From contig OX465581.1 in NCBI GenBank assembly GCA_950022655.1, positions 32,645,300 through 32,709,299 on the forward strand: a stretch of 64,000 bases of DNA, read 5' to 3'. Positions 31,201 through 44,900 of this stretch are shown here, in pieces; the first letter of the stretch is position 1, and every line of letters starts with the position of its first letter. Under the pieces are notes generated by a model. It ran no database searches. It was not told the DNA's origin and was given only the letters and a program-made list of their open reading frames with translations. The DNA comes from Alentia gelatinosa (Eukaryota > Annelida > Polychaeta > Phyllodocida > Polynoidae). A program made the translations under genes and the position numbers.

Positions 31201-34200
31201 TAAACTGTAATGGTAGGGAAAACAACCAATCAGAAGCATGGCAGCCCGTGGAGCAGGGCAAAGCACTTGGGATGTGATTGATGAAGTTTATGAATACAAG
31301 GGTGGTGTTTTTACAGTGACTTAAGTGCCGACCTTGACGTGCTGAGTACGCTGAAGGAGTCTGCGATAGAGCTGTCTGACCCGGTCGTACTCCTCATGCT
31401 CTATCTCAAAGTCTATGTAGGCTTTCCACAAAACCTCTGGCATGTCAAGGCGCTGCTGGTTGATGGCGAGCTCGTAGACTGAGCGCGCCCGGTCGACATC
31501 TCCGAGGATCGTCTCTAGCTCGGCGTACTGTGAGACAGAGAGTGGTAAAGCCATGTTGGAAAACGGCATTAATGGTGCTTTATTTTTTTTTTTTTTTTTT
31601 TTTTTAATTTCAAGTAAAGAGGATAAAGTACAATCATACGATATCTAGATGCTCTTCCTTGCACAGTCCAAACGTTTTTATCTCGATAGTTTGTATTATT
31701 TTCCAGTAAAATATAAAAACCCATATCATCTACATGTACTATATTACATCTAAATTGCGCTATGATCCGGGCATACATTAAGGGTATACCAGATATAACG
31801 CTTCTCAATTAAAACGAGTATGGAAATAGGAAGGGGTTTATTAGATATTTCTGTACAAAATTAATCTTAGGTATTCATCTAGGAATCGTTCGAAATTGAT
31901 AAGTTGCCTCTAGTTGTAGTGGTAGAAATCCAATGCAGTATAACGCACTGAAATACTGAATTATCTGACGTGTGAAATGGAATCACAGCGAAATTTACAG
32001 AACTCTCTCAAAAAATTATATTATAAAGTCGGCATGGGAACAAAACATCTATGGATTTTTCTGCATTAGATGTTTCCATTTGAACATCTAAAAAACTACA
32101 TAATTATTTATCACAAGTGAAAGAAAGAGATTCTCACCTTCATCCATGTTGTACAGTTCTCTGGGTTGAAGGATAGGAATTTCTCGTAGAGGATACGACA
32201 CCGTTCAAACTCTCGTAGTTGAATTTCAAGGTCTATGTATCCTCGGAACAACTTGTCTTTTGGACATTTACCAATGGAGACACCCTGAAGTATAATCAGA
32301 CAGTGACGATTCCTTTCAAATAGGCAAAGATAAATTAAGTTGTATATTTATCTTAAAATTAACGTGCATTTTCAGAAATAAAAAAGCATTTTGTGGACTG
32401 GTGGTTGTTCTGTGTTAATTCCAAAACTACAATACATGTATTTATTTTTGCTACTCAATGATCGACATATCAGTGTTTCAAGTCTAGCAAAAAGGTACAA
32501 GGACAATAACAACGGACAACTTTAAAAGGCGATCTCCTAGAAAACCTACCAATGCTTTCCGCGCTGCTGGCAGGTTTTTCTGTCGAACTTCAAATTGGGC
32601 CAGGAGTAGCCAGATCTTGGCAAAGGTGAAGCGTTTATGGGGGATGACGTCAAGGCAGACCTTGTAGACCTGGCGCGCCCTGTCCATATCCTCAGTCTCC
32701 AACTCCTCATACAGAGCATAGTTAATCCATAGGTATATGTAGCGCCGCCAGTGACGTTTCTCCTATCATAGATAAAAGGACTTTTTTTTTTTAATCTTGC
32801 TCAATATCATTGAAACTCACTCTACAACACTGCTACCATAGCTTTGTTGATATTGTCACATCACGTCACCAAGCGAAAATTCAATGATGACAGGGACTTC
32901 ACTTGAAAACGGTATTCACACGGTAGCATCAGCGGTCAACGGATTGGCCTGGCTTCGTTCTGACATTCTAGATATAAGGAAATGTGGCTGTAATTATATT
33001 GTTTATATCTGATCCGTCACTGCTTTCTTTTGTAACGCAAAATACTAATAATGTTTCTCACTTTTCTCCAGCTAGATGTATTGTTGATACTGCATGTATC
33101 CGTATGTAGTTTATTACAGAGCCAGATTACAGTAATTAAGTGCCCCTATATTTTCAAATGCAAAGAGTATCACCGTCAAGGAAGTATTTCCAAGGACGCT
33201 TATCTGAAAACCGTTACTAAAACCAACTCCTCCCTTCTGTGTATCTAAAAATAGTTTCGTATCTAAAAAAAAATTACTAAAATAAATGCATGTGTATGGT
33301 GTGTGGTGCGGCAGTTAGCTTACCTTGGAGGGTGGGACATTGGCGATGGCCCGCTCATAGATGTTGCGACATGTCTCCACCTCGCCGTCACTCTCCACCA
33401 AGCGCAGGTAGTCAAACCAGGCGTCGTAGTTGTGCGGGCTGGCTTTCACCTCCTGTATATAGTAGATGTGTACCACGAGAGAAAATATATGGTTACTGAG
33501 GTTCATCTCAACGCAGAGCAAGTCCGTGTGCTATTGTTGAATTATAACATTTATGTCAAGAGTTTTTAGCCGACTCCAGAAGATACATCCTATATTTTCT
33601 TGTAAATTGATGATAGATCCACTGAGTTGTAGTTTGATTAAAAGTGTAGCATCCTTGCTGCCTTTTTTAAAAAAAATGTATATAGAATTTCTTAATCAAC
33701 CTTGATAGTATACAATCATCCATTGTGACAAATGAAGTAACAGAATGGTTAACAAAGGGGCTTGAGTGTCAGCCATGTACAGATTGGCTGGTTTTCATCA
33801 CCCTGCCCTAGGTTTGGTAGCAGTCCGTTTCATTTCTATCGATTTTTTTACCAAGCTAAACCAGATACCAGCCTTATCGATATTTGTTTACATATCAGAT
33901 CAAATATGAAAATATTCATATTGATAACTATTTCTTGGTACTTATAAAACTAAATCAATAAATCACAGCATTGTCTTAGTCTCCCAAAATACACCTCACC
34001 GAGAATGAACGAATGACATGTAAGACATACATACCTCTTCATACATGAATTTCCGTTTGCTTACGATGACATCTTCAATGCCTCGGCGGTCACCAAACCT
34101 TTTCTCGTGTATCGTGTAATTCTTGTAAATATCTTGACAGGCTTCTTTAGGAAGATGGTCAAGAGCATACTTGTAGATAACTCGTGCGCGCTCATGCTGA

Positions 34201-37200
34201 AAATTAAAAGAAAAAAATAAATAAGTATGAGCTTTGGTTTGGTCAGTTCACTGGGTAGTTCAAACCACTGTTCGATTGGTGTAAAGGAGGCCCAATGCAT
34301 ACTATCGTAAAACTGGATGAGTTTTAATCTCGGCCACCGTATGCCACCGTATGACTTCATGAGGCGAAGCCGAGTGGAGTCAGGAGCCAAAACTCCAGGA
34401 GTGGCATGCGCTGGCCAAGATTAAAACGAATCAGGTTTTTATTTTATCCTACCCCAACTCCTCAATTTTAGAATATTACGTGATAACAATTCTGTATGCC
34501 ACTAGTGGTGTATAAAACTCTGTCAGCGTGGCATACGGAAACTCAAATGTTAAGCCTATGGGATTTTATATTAGGGGTAGGATAATATCTTTGTATTACA
34601 CAAGTAAAACGGAAATTATTTACATAAAATGTGGATTTTCTTGGAAAAGTGGAAATCTGTCACGTTACCTCTGTATTCTATACCGGTTTCATTTATCTTT
34701 CTATACAGTCAAGTTGACAGCATTTAATTTGTATAGCTATGTGCTGGGCGGACCCAGCCCGTGGGGGGGGGGGGGCGGTTAGTGTGGATTGATTTCCTCA
34801 AGACATGAAAATCTTGACTATTCAAGACCTGCTAAACCAAAAATGTAAAAAAAAAAACCACATCAGTGAGCCAAGCTTTAAGTCAAGTGAAACTATGTTT
34901 TCACCAGTAGTTAGGATTTTGTGTATTTTTTTAATTAGTCGATTGCGCCCAGCAGGCTAGGTGATCAATACCTCTTTCTGGCCTTCTTCAAACTTCGCGA
35001 AGCCGATGAGCAACTTCTCGTCCATGTTCTCATCGCCGAAGAACTCGACGGCCCGCTCGTAGATACGTCGCGCGCTCTGAATGTAGCTGTGCTTCTCCTC
35101 AAAACGGGCATACTTGATCCAGTTCTTCACTTCGGGGTGAATCATCACAAGTAGGGCAAGTCAAGGAAACTCAAGAAGAAGCTTTCACAATTTACATACG
35201 GTAAGGAAGAGTGAGGTAAAGAAAAATATTGAGGGCTTCCTGGGATACAAATGTCTCCCGTCTCATTTGTATGAAGTACTTCTGGACTTATCAATTTTGA
35301 ATTATTGAATTTGAATTGAACAATATTGAATTTAAAGTAAGCTTGAAAATAAGATATTTGGTTGATGCGAGATAATGATATGAGTGGGTGGATAGGTTTG
35401 AAATTTTAGAGGTTGTATATGTAACCGTTGCTACTTGTAGCTTGAGGCTGAAGAAGAAGATGGGACTGAAATTGGCGTTTACTGGGTATGCTAGTGTCAT
35501 GAAGGGAGTATAGGACTAGGTAAAGTAGTGGTATTGTAGTGTACATCTGTCTCAACAGGCGACGCAACGATCAGGCACAATCACGTGCCTCAACAATTAT
35601 GAATGACTTCTGAGAATACAACGTGAAGACAACAAAGTGGGACTACCATACACAGTTTGCTGTACATCATAGCCAAATCGAACTGGGAATTCCAAACGTC
35701 TGTAATCTACACATGTATTTCATATTTTACCGGCCCAGAAGAATGAAATGATGTAAAACAAATACATTAAAACTTCCTTGCTGCGTAGCCTAGTGATCGG
35801 TCCCAATAAAAATCGCATAATATATTTCCCTTGCTCAGTGAACTTAGTTATCTAAAGGATATAACGTTCGTAGATAGTGCGAGCCCGGTCAAGTTCTTTG
35901 TAACGCAGCTCAAAATTGATGTAGGAATGCCAGGCTTGTTCCTCAGGTTCCCATTCCATCCACCGCTCAAATACTTGCCGACAACCTGAAACAATACAAA
36001 GGCAATCCATCATTACCTAACATTTATCCATTAACATTGTTCACAATTCCTGGTACTAAGTATGTTGGCCTGAACATAAAACTTTAAAGAACTAATTTTC
36101 TGGTAATCATATATTCAGGTCACCCGATTCTAAAAAATCATAATTTATCTATGTGAGCTGTTGTTTGCTCAAACAAGGTCATTTCAGCCTAACGAAAGTT
36201 ATGAAGTGACCGGAACTGGATTTTTTCATTCAAAAGTAGAGTTGAATATAGTTACTCACAGGAACTTCTCATAGGCATTTGTTATATCTTCCATCACCTT
36301 CGCTACATGATGCAATATACTGTTAGCATGCGGCTCTATTAAAAGACTTTAAAGTTTTGTACTTTATGTAGAAAGAGACGGTTACCTGACGTATTTTTTA
36401 GCATTTCCTCCATATAGGTATACTTGTACCAGAACTGGTTGGCGCGAGGCAGGATCGTTATGGCACGGTCCCACACGTTGCGAGCATGGTTTATCTGCCG
36501 GTTCCTTTAACAACATTACAGTTTTTCATTTACTGTCTACAGATTTTCTAAAATCAAGAACGTTATCGTTTTCTTGAACGAATTGAAAGGTAAATTTTTC
36601 GCAAGATTTATGTCATATTCCAGAATTACAAATATTCCTAAACCTATGCATATGCTACATAATCAGGGCCTATGTAATGCATGTAAAATAACAATATAGC
36701 ATCATATCTACTACCTCTTTCAGGAATTCAGAGATAATACAACTAAAAGTTATTCATCTTGGCCCTGGCATTTTCTCTGACATTGTTAAAAAATTTCAAA
36801 ACTTTTACTTCTAACATAAAGAAACTGGCCAATCAACTGGCTCGACAGACGTCTCCAATGGTCATGTGGATATTCTGCTATCATAACAACTTACTATGAA
36901 GGTAGATTGTCTTATTTTTATATTGATGATGTTACTTACATGTATATTGGGATGAGATCTAAATCTAAACTGCCCTCAATGCATCAGAAGATTTGGGTAC
37001 ACCACAAGTTTGGTGTGTAGTTATTTCACGAGGTGATAGTTGGATGAAATCAAGTAACAACCAAAACTGGTGTCCTACCTAAACCTTCTGACACCTCTCG
37101 ATGCACATCCCTAATATAATGTATTACTATTATTATCTTATGGTTTACATGTTAATCAATGGTATATCGGGCCAAATTGAATAAAACCTCTAACAATAAA

Positions 37201-40200
37201 AACTTACTTCATTTCTGTTTCTGCATACTTCAGCCAGACTGTAATATTGCGGTGGTCAACATCGAGGGCTCTCTCAAACACCGATCGCGCCCTTGCAACA
37301 ACATCAAAGAGGTTAAGGGAGTATTACTAGATATTTTTTACAATATTGTTCTAATAACTTAAAACTCTAAGCACGAAATAATGGATACTATGATTGTTTA
37401 TTTTTTTCTTTCTTTTTTTTTTGTTTGTTCAGTTTCAAATATCGGTAAGCTAGTTACGTCCTCTTTTAGAATGTAAAAGCATACTATAAATTTTTTAATA
37501 TTTAACATAGCAGTAGAGAGCAATACAGCTTAAATATTATTCATAACTTACAACATAATGAGCATAGCCGTATTCAATAAATTCAAGACAAGTACCTCTG
37601 GATTTCTTTTTGGCTTTCTTCCCACCCTGCGTACTTCAACCAATTGACCATTACTGTTCTGTTCTTCCTGATATTGTCTTCGAACATCTAAACATAGAAA
37701 AGCATGGTTATTATGTATCAATATCAGTCTTTCTTCAAAAGATTATAATATCATAAAGTAATTTCAACCCGTCGATTGTGTAGAAATACTATCAGTGCAT
37801 TCAACAAGACGTTTTGCCTAGATATAGAATATTGTAACCCTACTTAGAAACACCTTTGATGTCTATTTAGGCAAAAGCCCAGAGCTGGATTTCATACAGA
37901 TTGCCATCAAGTTTAAAAAGGATAAAACCTAATGTCTTTAGAAATATGCATTTTTGACGAGGATACTGGTATTCATTTCTATTTTTTTTTCTCTGTCCAC
38001 ATCTCTGTGTCCCCTGTTGGTGTTGCTTTTTTCTCCATTTTTGACTTCATTAAACTTTAATAAAGTTTGGGAATCCACTCTCTGAGTTCTTTCCCTAAGT
38101 GTGACAAAGTCACATGCCTTGACACAACCAAACATTAAGATGCCTGAAGAGTCCGATTCGGATGAAACCTTGACCCCCCACCCCCTCTGTCTTTTTCTGA
38201 CAGTTCCCCTAACCTGTAAACTACTGGGCTAGCTTTTACGCTTTCTGGGCTATTAATAGCCGCAGGGAGCGCCCACAACAGTGTGATGTCACTATTGTGA
38301 AGGATGGTTGTTATGCATGGTGTTCTTTATGACACCGCTTTATTGGAGATCGCATAGCAACGGTTTGGATTTGATGAGTAATTGTCACTTTCAAGGTAGC
38401 ATTGGTTGATGACAGAAGTGATTTCGCCTCGTTTTCCTAAATCTGGTATTCATTTCTAGAACATTTTTTCCTTCATTATCATTACGTGATCATTTTACCA
38501 GTAATTCAGTCTCGTTGACTTTACCTTTCGTTTCCTACGTCTGTATTCATTGAGTTCGTCTGGATCAGAGATTTTCTGCTTCGGAGGCTGAAAAGGGGAA
38601 ACCATTGCGTTAAATTCATATGCATAATCATTATATTGCAATGGCAGTTTTTAATTAATCTATAATCGCCTAAAAGAAATCTGAATACTATTGTTTATTT
38701 TATAGAAAACAAGTTTAAATTATTTACCTTCACAAAAGGAATAGTAAATGGGTAAGGTACACAATAAAATAGCATGTAGAAATACACCTTACCGGTTGGA
38801 CGAGTTCGAGCTCCCTTTCCTTAGCTTCACGCAACAGTTGCTCTGCTGTGATCTGCACAGGTGCCGGCATCTTGTTTTTCACCTATACAACAAAACAGGT
38901 GTACATCAGTTTTGATAATCACTAATCTGAACATAAAAATCTTTCGCGACTGCAAGTCTATTAATATACTTTCGCTACATATTTTACTAAGATGTATCAC
39001 GAGAACAGACTTCCGACAAAGGTATATGACAACTGTTTGTACAGCAGATTTTATAACAAATATAGCTAATAATCAATAAACTTTATTTGGATCATGACGA
39101 AAATGAGACGGATACTGGGGCATTATTTCATTGAGAAAGTAAAAATAAAGTCATATTCAATAAATGACATGTCAGAGACAATGTCAAATGGTTCCAGATT
39201 GAGTGAACGATGGGAGATGTTGATTGATACTACCTCCGTCTATTTTTTTTTACTCAAGATCAGAATGATATCTGACCATGTGAGAGTAGCCGAGAGTTCC
39301 ATATTCACCCTCTCAATAACCACAAGGCGCCACAAGTTTATTTTCTATACAGTTGTTCACTTTCTCCGGGAATTTGCATGTATCTCGCTGTGACAGTCGG
39401 AAGTTAAATGAATATCCTGGTATGCCATGCCGAGGCAGATCTGCACTGGCTCTTATAGGTAGTAGTGCTAACCAGAGGTTTCCGGTGAGCCCCAGTATCA
39501 TGGCCTGGTGAAGTACTGCACACCACAACCCTTAGGAGTCAGCCCCGGCAGTCCCGATTCTCATTAGCCACATTCCATTGCTGAGGCAGGGCTACAGTCC
39601 AGTTTAAGGCTACATAAAGTCTATCAAACTATAGGTCTCCTCCAGGATTCAACACAGTAATAACCACAAGAAATAATGGATGATAACACTTATCTGATTA
39701 TTTGTATGCAGCAGTTTCTAACATGGTAAACCATTCAAAAATCTGGTCAATGATCTGTTTACCTGGTTCTTAGAATTGCCACTAGATGTCCCTGCATACC
39801 CCTGTGCTATGCTTACACAGCTCTATTAGCAGAGACACCAAGTGGAGAAAGCATGTCCCATTGCTAGTCTATGCCTAGATTGGCCACCACCTCCGTCTCC
39901 GATTTAGAGGTTGGTCTGGTCCGATCGCTTTTGCACCAAAGAGCTTGATATAAATATCTCGAAGCAGAGTACAACTTTGAATATTATAAAATGTAAACTA
40001 TGAATACGCACTACAAGACATTATCAGCTTAGTTAATTGAAAGAATAGTCTCAGTTTTAGACTCTTTATCTAAATACTCAGGAAAGAAAATGATATCATG
40101 AATAAGGGTCTTCCCGAGTATTGCAATCTCCAACCACAATAGCCTGAACTGCAAGACTTAAACCATGACAAAAGATCTGCTGGAAGAATGGTTCAGTCTT

Positions 40201-41988
40201 CCTGGAAGAATGGTTCAGTCTTCCAGCAGAGATTCTGATTTTGACAGTTGGGAGGAGAGTACCAGTCAAGGCGGCCAGATCGGATTCTATCAGAGCTGAC
40301 GTCAGTGTACTCTGGTGGCTAGAGTAGGCTATGCTGCCGTGCTTGCAGTGTACCCTTGTGGCTTGAAGTGCGAACTAACATACCCTAATATGTTCCTATT
40401 AATGACACATAATTGTTTTTTTCTCTTTGATACTTAAAATTGAAATAGAATCATAATTTATTTTTTTAGAAAGTTCTCTGTTAGTCGTAACCATTACAGT
40501 TCATAAGGTTTTTCAAATCAGGGTGCTAATATCTGTGATTTAAGACGCTAGGTCACTGCCTGAGATATTGAGAGACCACATTTGCTATACCCTTATTACC
40601 AACGAATTTGAACAATTCAGGGAAGTGACACATAGAAAAATTATTGTATATGCCAAAGGTAAAAAAGTGGATTTCCAATGAAAAATGGAAACGTACCATC
40701 TCTGGAATGTGAACTTGTTTTTTTTTAAAATAATCTTTATTCAGACTCCAAGTTTATTTGTTTTGTTTTTTTATTTTCATTGTTTTTGGTGGGTTTGTGG
40801 GGTTGTTTTTTTTTTTTTTTTTGGGGGGGGGGGGTTCTTGATTGTGGTTTAACGTCACAGGGGACCCTGAGTGTATATAGGGACCAAAATATCAACAATG
40901 ACTGCCAACAAGTGTGCATTTTGAAATAGAATCACTGCCATTTAAAAGGCCAAATGAGCAGGTGGACACATTTTAAATCAACTACAAGTAGCTTAAGGGG
41001 ATGTGGAAATTTTTTGACAGTAAATAGGCTTAGTTGAAAATAATGCAATATTTTGATATCTTTAGTTCAATGAATGTTTTTCTTTTCTTAAATACAAAGA
41101 AATGCTTGCTCAAACTAATTAAATTGTAGCACAAGTCAATCTATAAGTGTCTCAGACACTTTTAATTGTGCCTCTATCTTTATTCTAAGCATCTGAGAAA
41201 AATGGGAAACTTTTCGTCACTACAGAATGACAGTGTCTGAGAGTGTTGCCGACATAAAAAACGACGTGAGATGAAAATCTTATAAATGTCTCAGCCTTAT
41301 GAGATCTAGCTCTTACAAAAGAGTCATTACAGGTCTTTCTATGACACGTAGAATATTGCTTCTCTCTATATTCTAAGTATCTAAGAAAAATGGGAAACTT
41401 TTAATCACTCCAGTGTCACATTATCATTCCATAGAGAATACACTGTCGATGATTCAAGGGTTGGTTGTTTTGTATTTTTTTCAATTTCAATTTTTGGTGT
41501 GAGACCGAAAGGTAAATGCACATAACTCAAAATTGCGATTCAACATGGATATAACGAAACCAATATAACACTATGGTTTCAACACTATATAGCTTCCGAA
41601 CAAGGTGTGAGGATGGGGCCGGGTTATCGAGGAAGCCGGGTTGCCGCATGTGTGCAAACTGACAAGCCAGGGACAGGGTTAGAAAAGAAGCCGGTTGAAA
41701 CTGTAGCCGGATTTTCGCTGTCAGTGTCATTGTAAGAACCATAACCTATTATCTATAGGCAAGTTCGTGTTATAAAAAGACTAAATGGAAGCGTTTAGTC
41801 CATAACACGGAATAGGAACTTAGGAAATGGAAACGCTTGATGTACGTTATTTCTATGGGATTTACTTTCATTATCGCCCATTAACAGCAGTTGTCCGTCT
41901 TTCTTTCAGCTGTTATGTTATATAACCATGTACGACATACCTTTGCCACTTTGGGCATTTTCGTCTTTCCTTCAGCCGTTGAGTCCAT
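28275..41988 (-). CDS. CRNKL1: CRNKL1, crooked neck-like pre-mRNA splicing factor
   Basis: Sixteen coding exons: 41988-41941, 38882-38793, 38587-38525, 37687-37596, 37291-37208, 36504-36386, 35985-35863, 35150-34972, 34196-34035, 33452-33324, 32762-32550, 32284-32138, 31527-31333, 30128-29976, 29583-29491, 28475-28275. All phases fit and give 696 residues, close to the roughly 690 of the short human form. The N-terminus holds [18 protein letters not shown], followed by a long array of HAT helical repeats (for example [51 protein letters not shown]). The C-terminus has [22 protein letters not shown] and an acidic Asp/Ser tail. CRNKL1 (yeast Clf1/Syf3) is a nuclear Prp19-associated scaffold needed for spliceosome assembly and activation. 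The start ATG follows human CRNKL1. All introns are GT-AG except intron 7 (AT-AC); intron 13 has a weak donor (AAG/GTCGGC). Confidence 0.97.
29039..29251 (+). other. 70-codon open frame in CRNKL1 intron 15, opposite strand
   Basis: ATG-independent reading begins TTG; the peptide ends in a basic [21 protein letters not shown] do not recognise it. It could be a fragment of a processed pseudogene or transposon, or chance. No splice or promoter evidence. Confidence 0.2.
34299..34587 (-). repeat. Foldback family copy 2 (in CRNKL1 intron 8)
   Basis: The same palindromic element as at 9297-9600, in reverse orientation: the TATCGTAAAACTGGATGAG end, the GGCCACCG/TGGCC stem, the TATCCTACCCC and GGGGTAGGATA arms and GGCTTAACATT (reversed) are all present. 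It lies between CRNKL1 exons 9 and 8. Confidence 0.85.
35151..35862 (-). other. U12-type AT-AC intron (CRNKL1 intron 7)
   Basis: The intron reads ATATCCTTTAG at its 5' end (from 35862), the exact minor-class donor, and ends TTCCTTGACTTGCCCTAC. TTCCTTGACT (35168-35159) matches the U12 branch consensus TTCCTTRACY at every position. Its branch adenosine (35161) is about 10 nt from the AC terminus, as required. Splicing at these sites joins CGT-T to TT-GTG in frame ([13 protein letters not shown]), matching the conserved protein. No GT-AG alternative maintains the frame. Confidence 0.95.
40181..40224. repeat. 22-bp perfect tandem pair in a palindrome
   Basis: TGGAAGAATGGTTCAGTCTTCC occurs twice head-to-tail in CRNKL1 intron 1. 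The pair is flanked by CTGC and AGCAG, so CTGCTGGAAG...CTTCCAGCAG also pairs as a hairpin. Confidence 0.9.
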
Positions 41989-44900
41989 GATGAAAAATTG
42001 AATGGATCGATGCCACTACTTTGATTTCACTTTTGAGACGAAGAATACGAACAAAACAGGTACTTCCGCTGGTATTGGGGTACAATAATAGTAACGATAG
42101 AGGACCGTCCACGGAACCAGCTACCGCATTCAAACTCGCACCTGTTTAGGTAGTTTAGTAAATAATCTATCGTTTGCTTAACTCATTATCTGTTGTTTTT
42201 ATAATTAACTTATAATAATAAAATATATATTTTGATAAACCCATATTTTTTAAGTATAAAAGCCTCTTCGATAGTCATGCTATTTAGTACCAAACTAAAG
42301 TGGCATGCTTGTTGTCATGGTAAATATCGCAATGGCGGCTATGTTTTGAAGCTAAACGTATGGGATTTATTATTTTGGCACTGGGAAATTAGTTTTCGCG
42401 GCCGTGTTGATCGTCATTACCGGTTAGTACAACAGACACCTTATACAACTTTCTAGATTTGATATAACAATATTTGATCCAGTAACTTTGGATTTGCACC
42501 CGTGGAAATGGCATAACTACTAGAGTCTAGTAGAGATCTAGTTGTGTCATCGACAACGACATCAACAGGGTCAGTTTGCAAAGCACTGGTTTAATTTTTG
42601 TAGCTAAATCGGTATCTGTGCACTACGCTTCGTTGCCAGTACGCTTCGGTTTTCGGGGAGTGACCGACGGAGTTAACACTTTGACATGTCATCCCTTCAA
42701 TTTCATATCAGAACTTTGTCTACAATTGACTTATAGAATTCAAATAAGAACTGTCATGCAACTATTGGAAACTGGCAATTACTAGATTTGGATTTTTATA
42801 GTCCGAGAGGCTCTGTCTGTCACACGGTCCGCCAAGCAGTCAATATTTCTCAGACTAGATTTTTACAGGCCGGTTTCATTGATATAATCAGTAAAACAAA
42901 ACATAATAACGAATTGTAATGCCCAAGGCGACCATCGCCCTGTCTTTCGAAAAAGAAGCGTATTGTCCAATTCGTTAGATACCGTAGCTGACTCAGCATG
43001 TTCACACTAGATAGATCTAGATCTATATCATATATAGTTTGTAATGATATAGGATTTGAGCTCAAATTGGGTTTGCCCCCACCATAGGCTAGGAAAGCAT
43101 ATTAGGGGCTCTGGTGGGACCTGGATTCAAATAGTGATTCCCTAAAAAATCTTTTAGATTGACTTGTGCTGCATATCAAATTAGTTTAAGGAAGCATTTG
43201 TTTGTAAATAAATAACTAAAGGAAAAACGTTCTCTGAAATTACAATAGAAAAATATTGCATCAACTCCAACCTTGCCCTTTTTCTTCATTTTCCACCTAC
43301 CATGACAGTGTTTTGAAATATGGTAGATATCATAAAAGGGGGCATTTTTCTATTTTGATAATAAAAGTCCATTTTGACTTCTACTATGAGTACAACCAAA
43401 GATAAGGTATCAAAATGATTGTAAAATGAATCTTTACTTGTTTAAACTGGTTTTTGATTTACCTTCCAAATGGAATTATATAGAATCTTCACCCATATTC
43501 TAGAAGTCAAACATCTTGCCTAAATTTTAACATGATTTCTGAGAAAATACGTAAAAAATGAAAACAGATAAATTATCTCAATAAATTCCAAATATATGTG
43601 GAAATAAAACCCATAATCTCTGGTTTAATATGCTACCTTTTGCAAATCTGAATCATTTTTACAGCCTAAGTAATGCGAATCTTTGTATGTCAAGTCAAAA
43701 ATAACTAGTTTTCAGTCCCCAATATGGTTGCGTGGCCTCTCGTGAGGCCTTTGAGGCTTTGTTTGAGTCCTTCCGATGTAAATAGATCATATACACTTTA
43801 ATAAAGAATTTAAACTTCTTTTCATAATAGATGCATAGATCTAGTAGAATTAAACTGATGCAGTTCAATGACAGAATTGTAACGATTTTAAAAGCATGAC
43901 CTACTAATGCTTTGATCAAAACAATCGCTTTAAGGGAACATGAACATTAATAGTTGATTTCTTTGAATCTAACGTTCTGTTTTATAATTTAGACCGCCTA
44001 GACCACTGCAAAACTGTATTTTTACATTGTATAAATCATCATCATGACCCATACTGTCTTTCTATGTGCTGTTCCTGCCAACTTCATGTGTATAGTGTTT
44101 TCAGTTGATTCTCGACTGTATTATTTATAGCTGTGATACTCCAAGGCCGATATTCTTGTAGCTACTCCTATTCCTTATTCAGATCTGATGACTGAAGGGA
44201 AAATCGTAATAAGATTAAAGGCTAATCATGTAGCTAGAAGTTTTAGAAAATAGAAAAAAGCCGGTTCCCAACAAGATCATAGACCTTCACTGCATCCTTA
44301 CAACTATCCTTCTCTCTTTGCTTGCTTCCTCCTTTCTTTCACTTTCCTTCACTCCTCCCTTTCTTTCACTTCATCCTTCACTCTTCATCCCTTCTTTCCT
44401 AACCATTTCTAGATTTTTTTCTCCTTTTTTTGTTATTTGCATATTGGCTGGTACAGGTAGTGTAATATCCTTGAATACCATTGCATCTGATGTCTAATGT
44501 CGACTCCCCATACGTGTAACATATGTTAACAGTAACACATACATACAGTTGTATGTATGTGTTACTGTTAACATGACACATCTACTGTAAGCTGCTGCCA
44601 TCTGTGAGCAACTTTAACAAATACTCATGTCTGACCTCTATGTGGTATTTCACGGAGAAGGGCCTTGTGAGATACTCCTCTCTCTCACTCAGTCCATAGC
44701 CTTGATACCATGAAGATATAGGAATAAATATTGATCCACCATCACACTGCCTTAGTTCCCATATTTCACACAATCACACATCACAATGGCGATGAGGATA
44801 TCAAGGGGATACACTAAAATATAATTTTCACTACCTTTATCAAACTTTTACAACCTTTTTTCTTTTTCCTTGAAAAAAGTGGTGCTCACACTCCCCAAAA

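Noticed and set aside
35291..35500. Minus frame inside the U12 intron
   Set aside because: Not needed for CRNKL1; the flanking exons join in frame without it and it has no conserved motif.
39094..39393. 99-codon plus frame in CRNKL1 intron 1
   Set aside because: No domain, no codon bias visible, opposite to the gene; likely chance.
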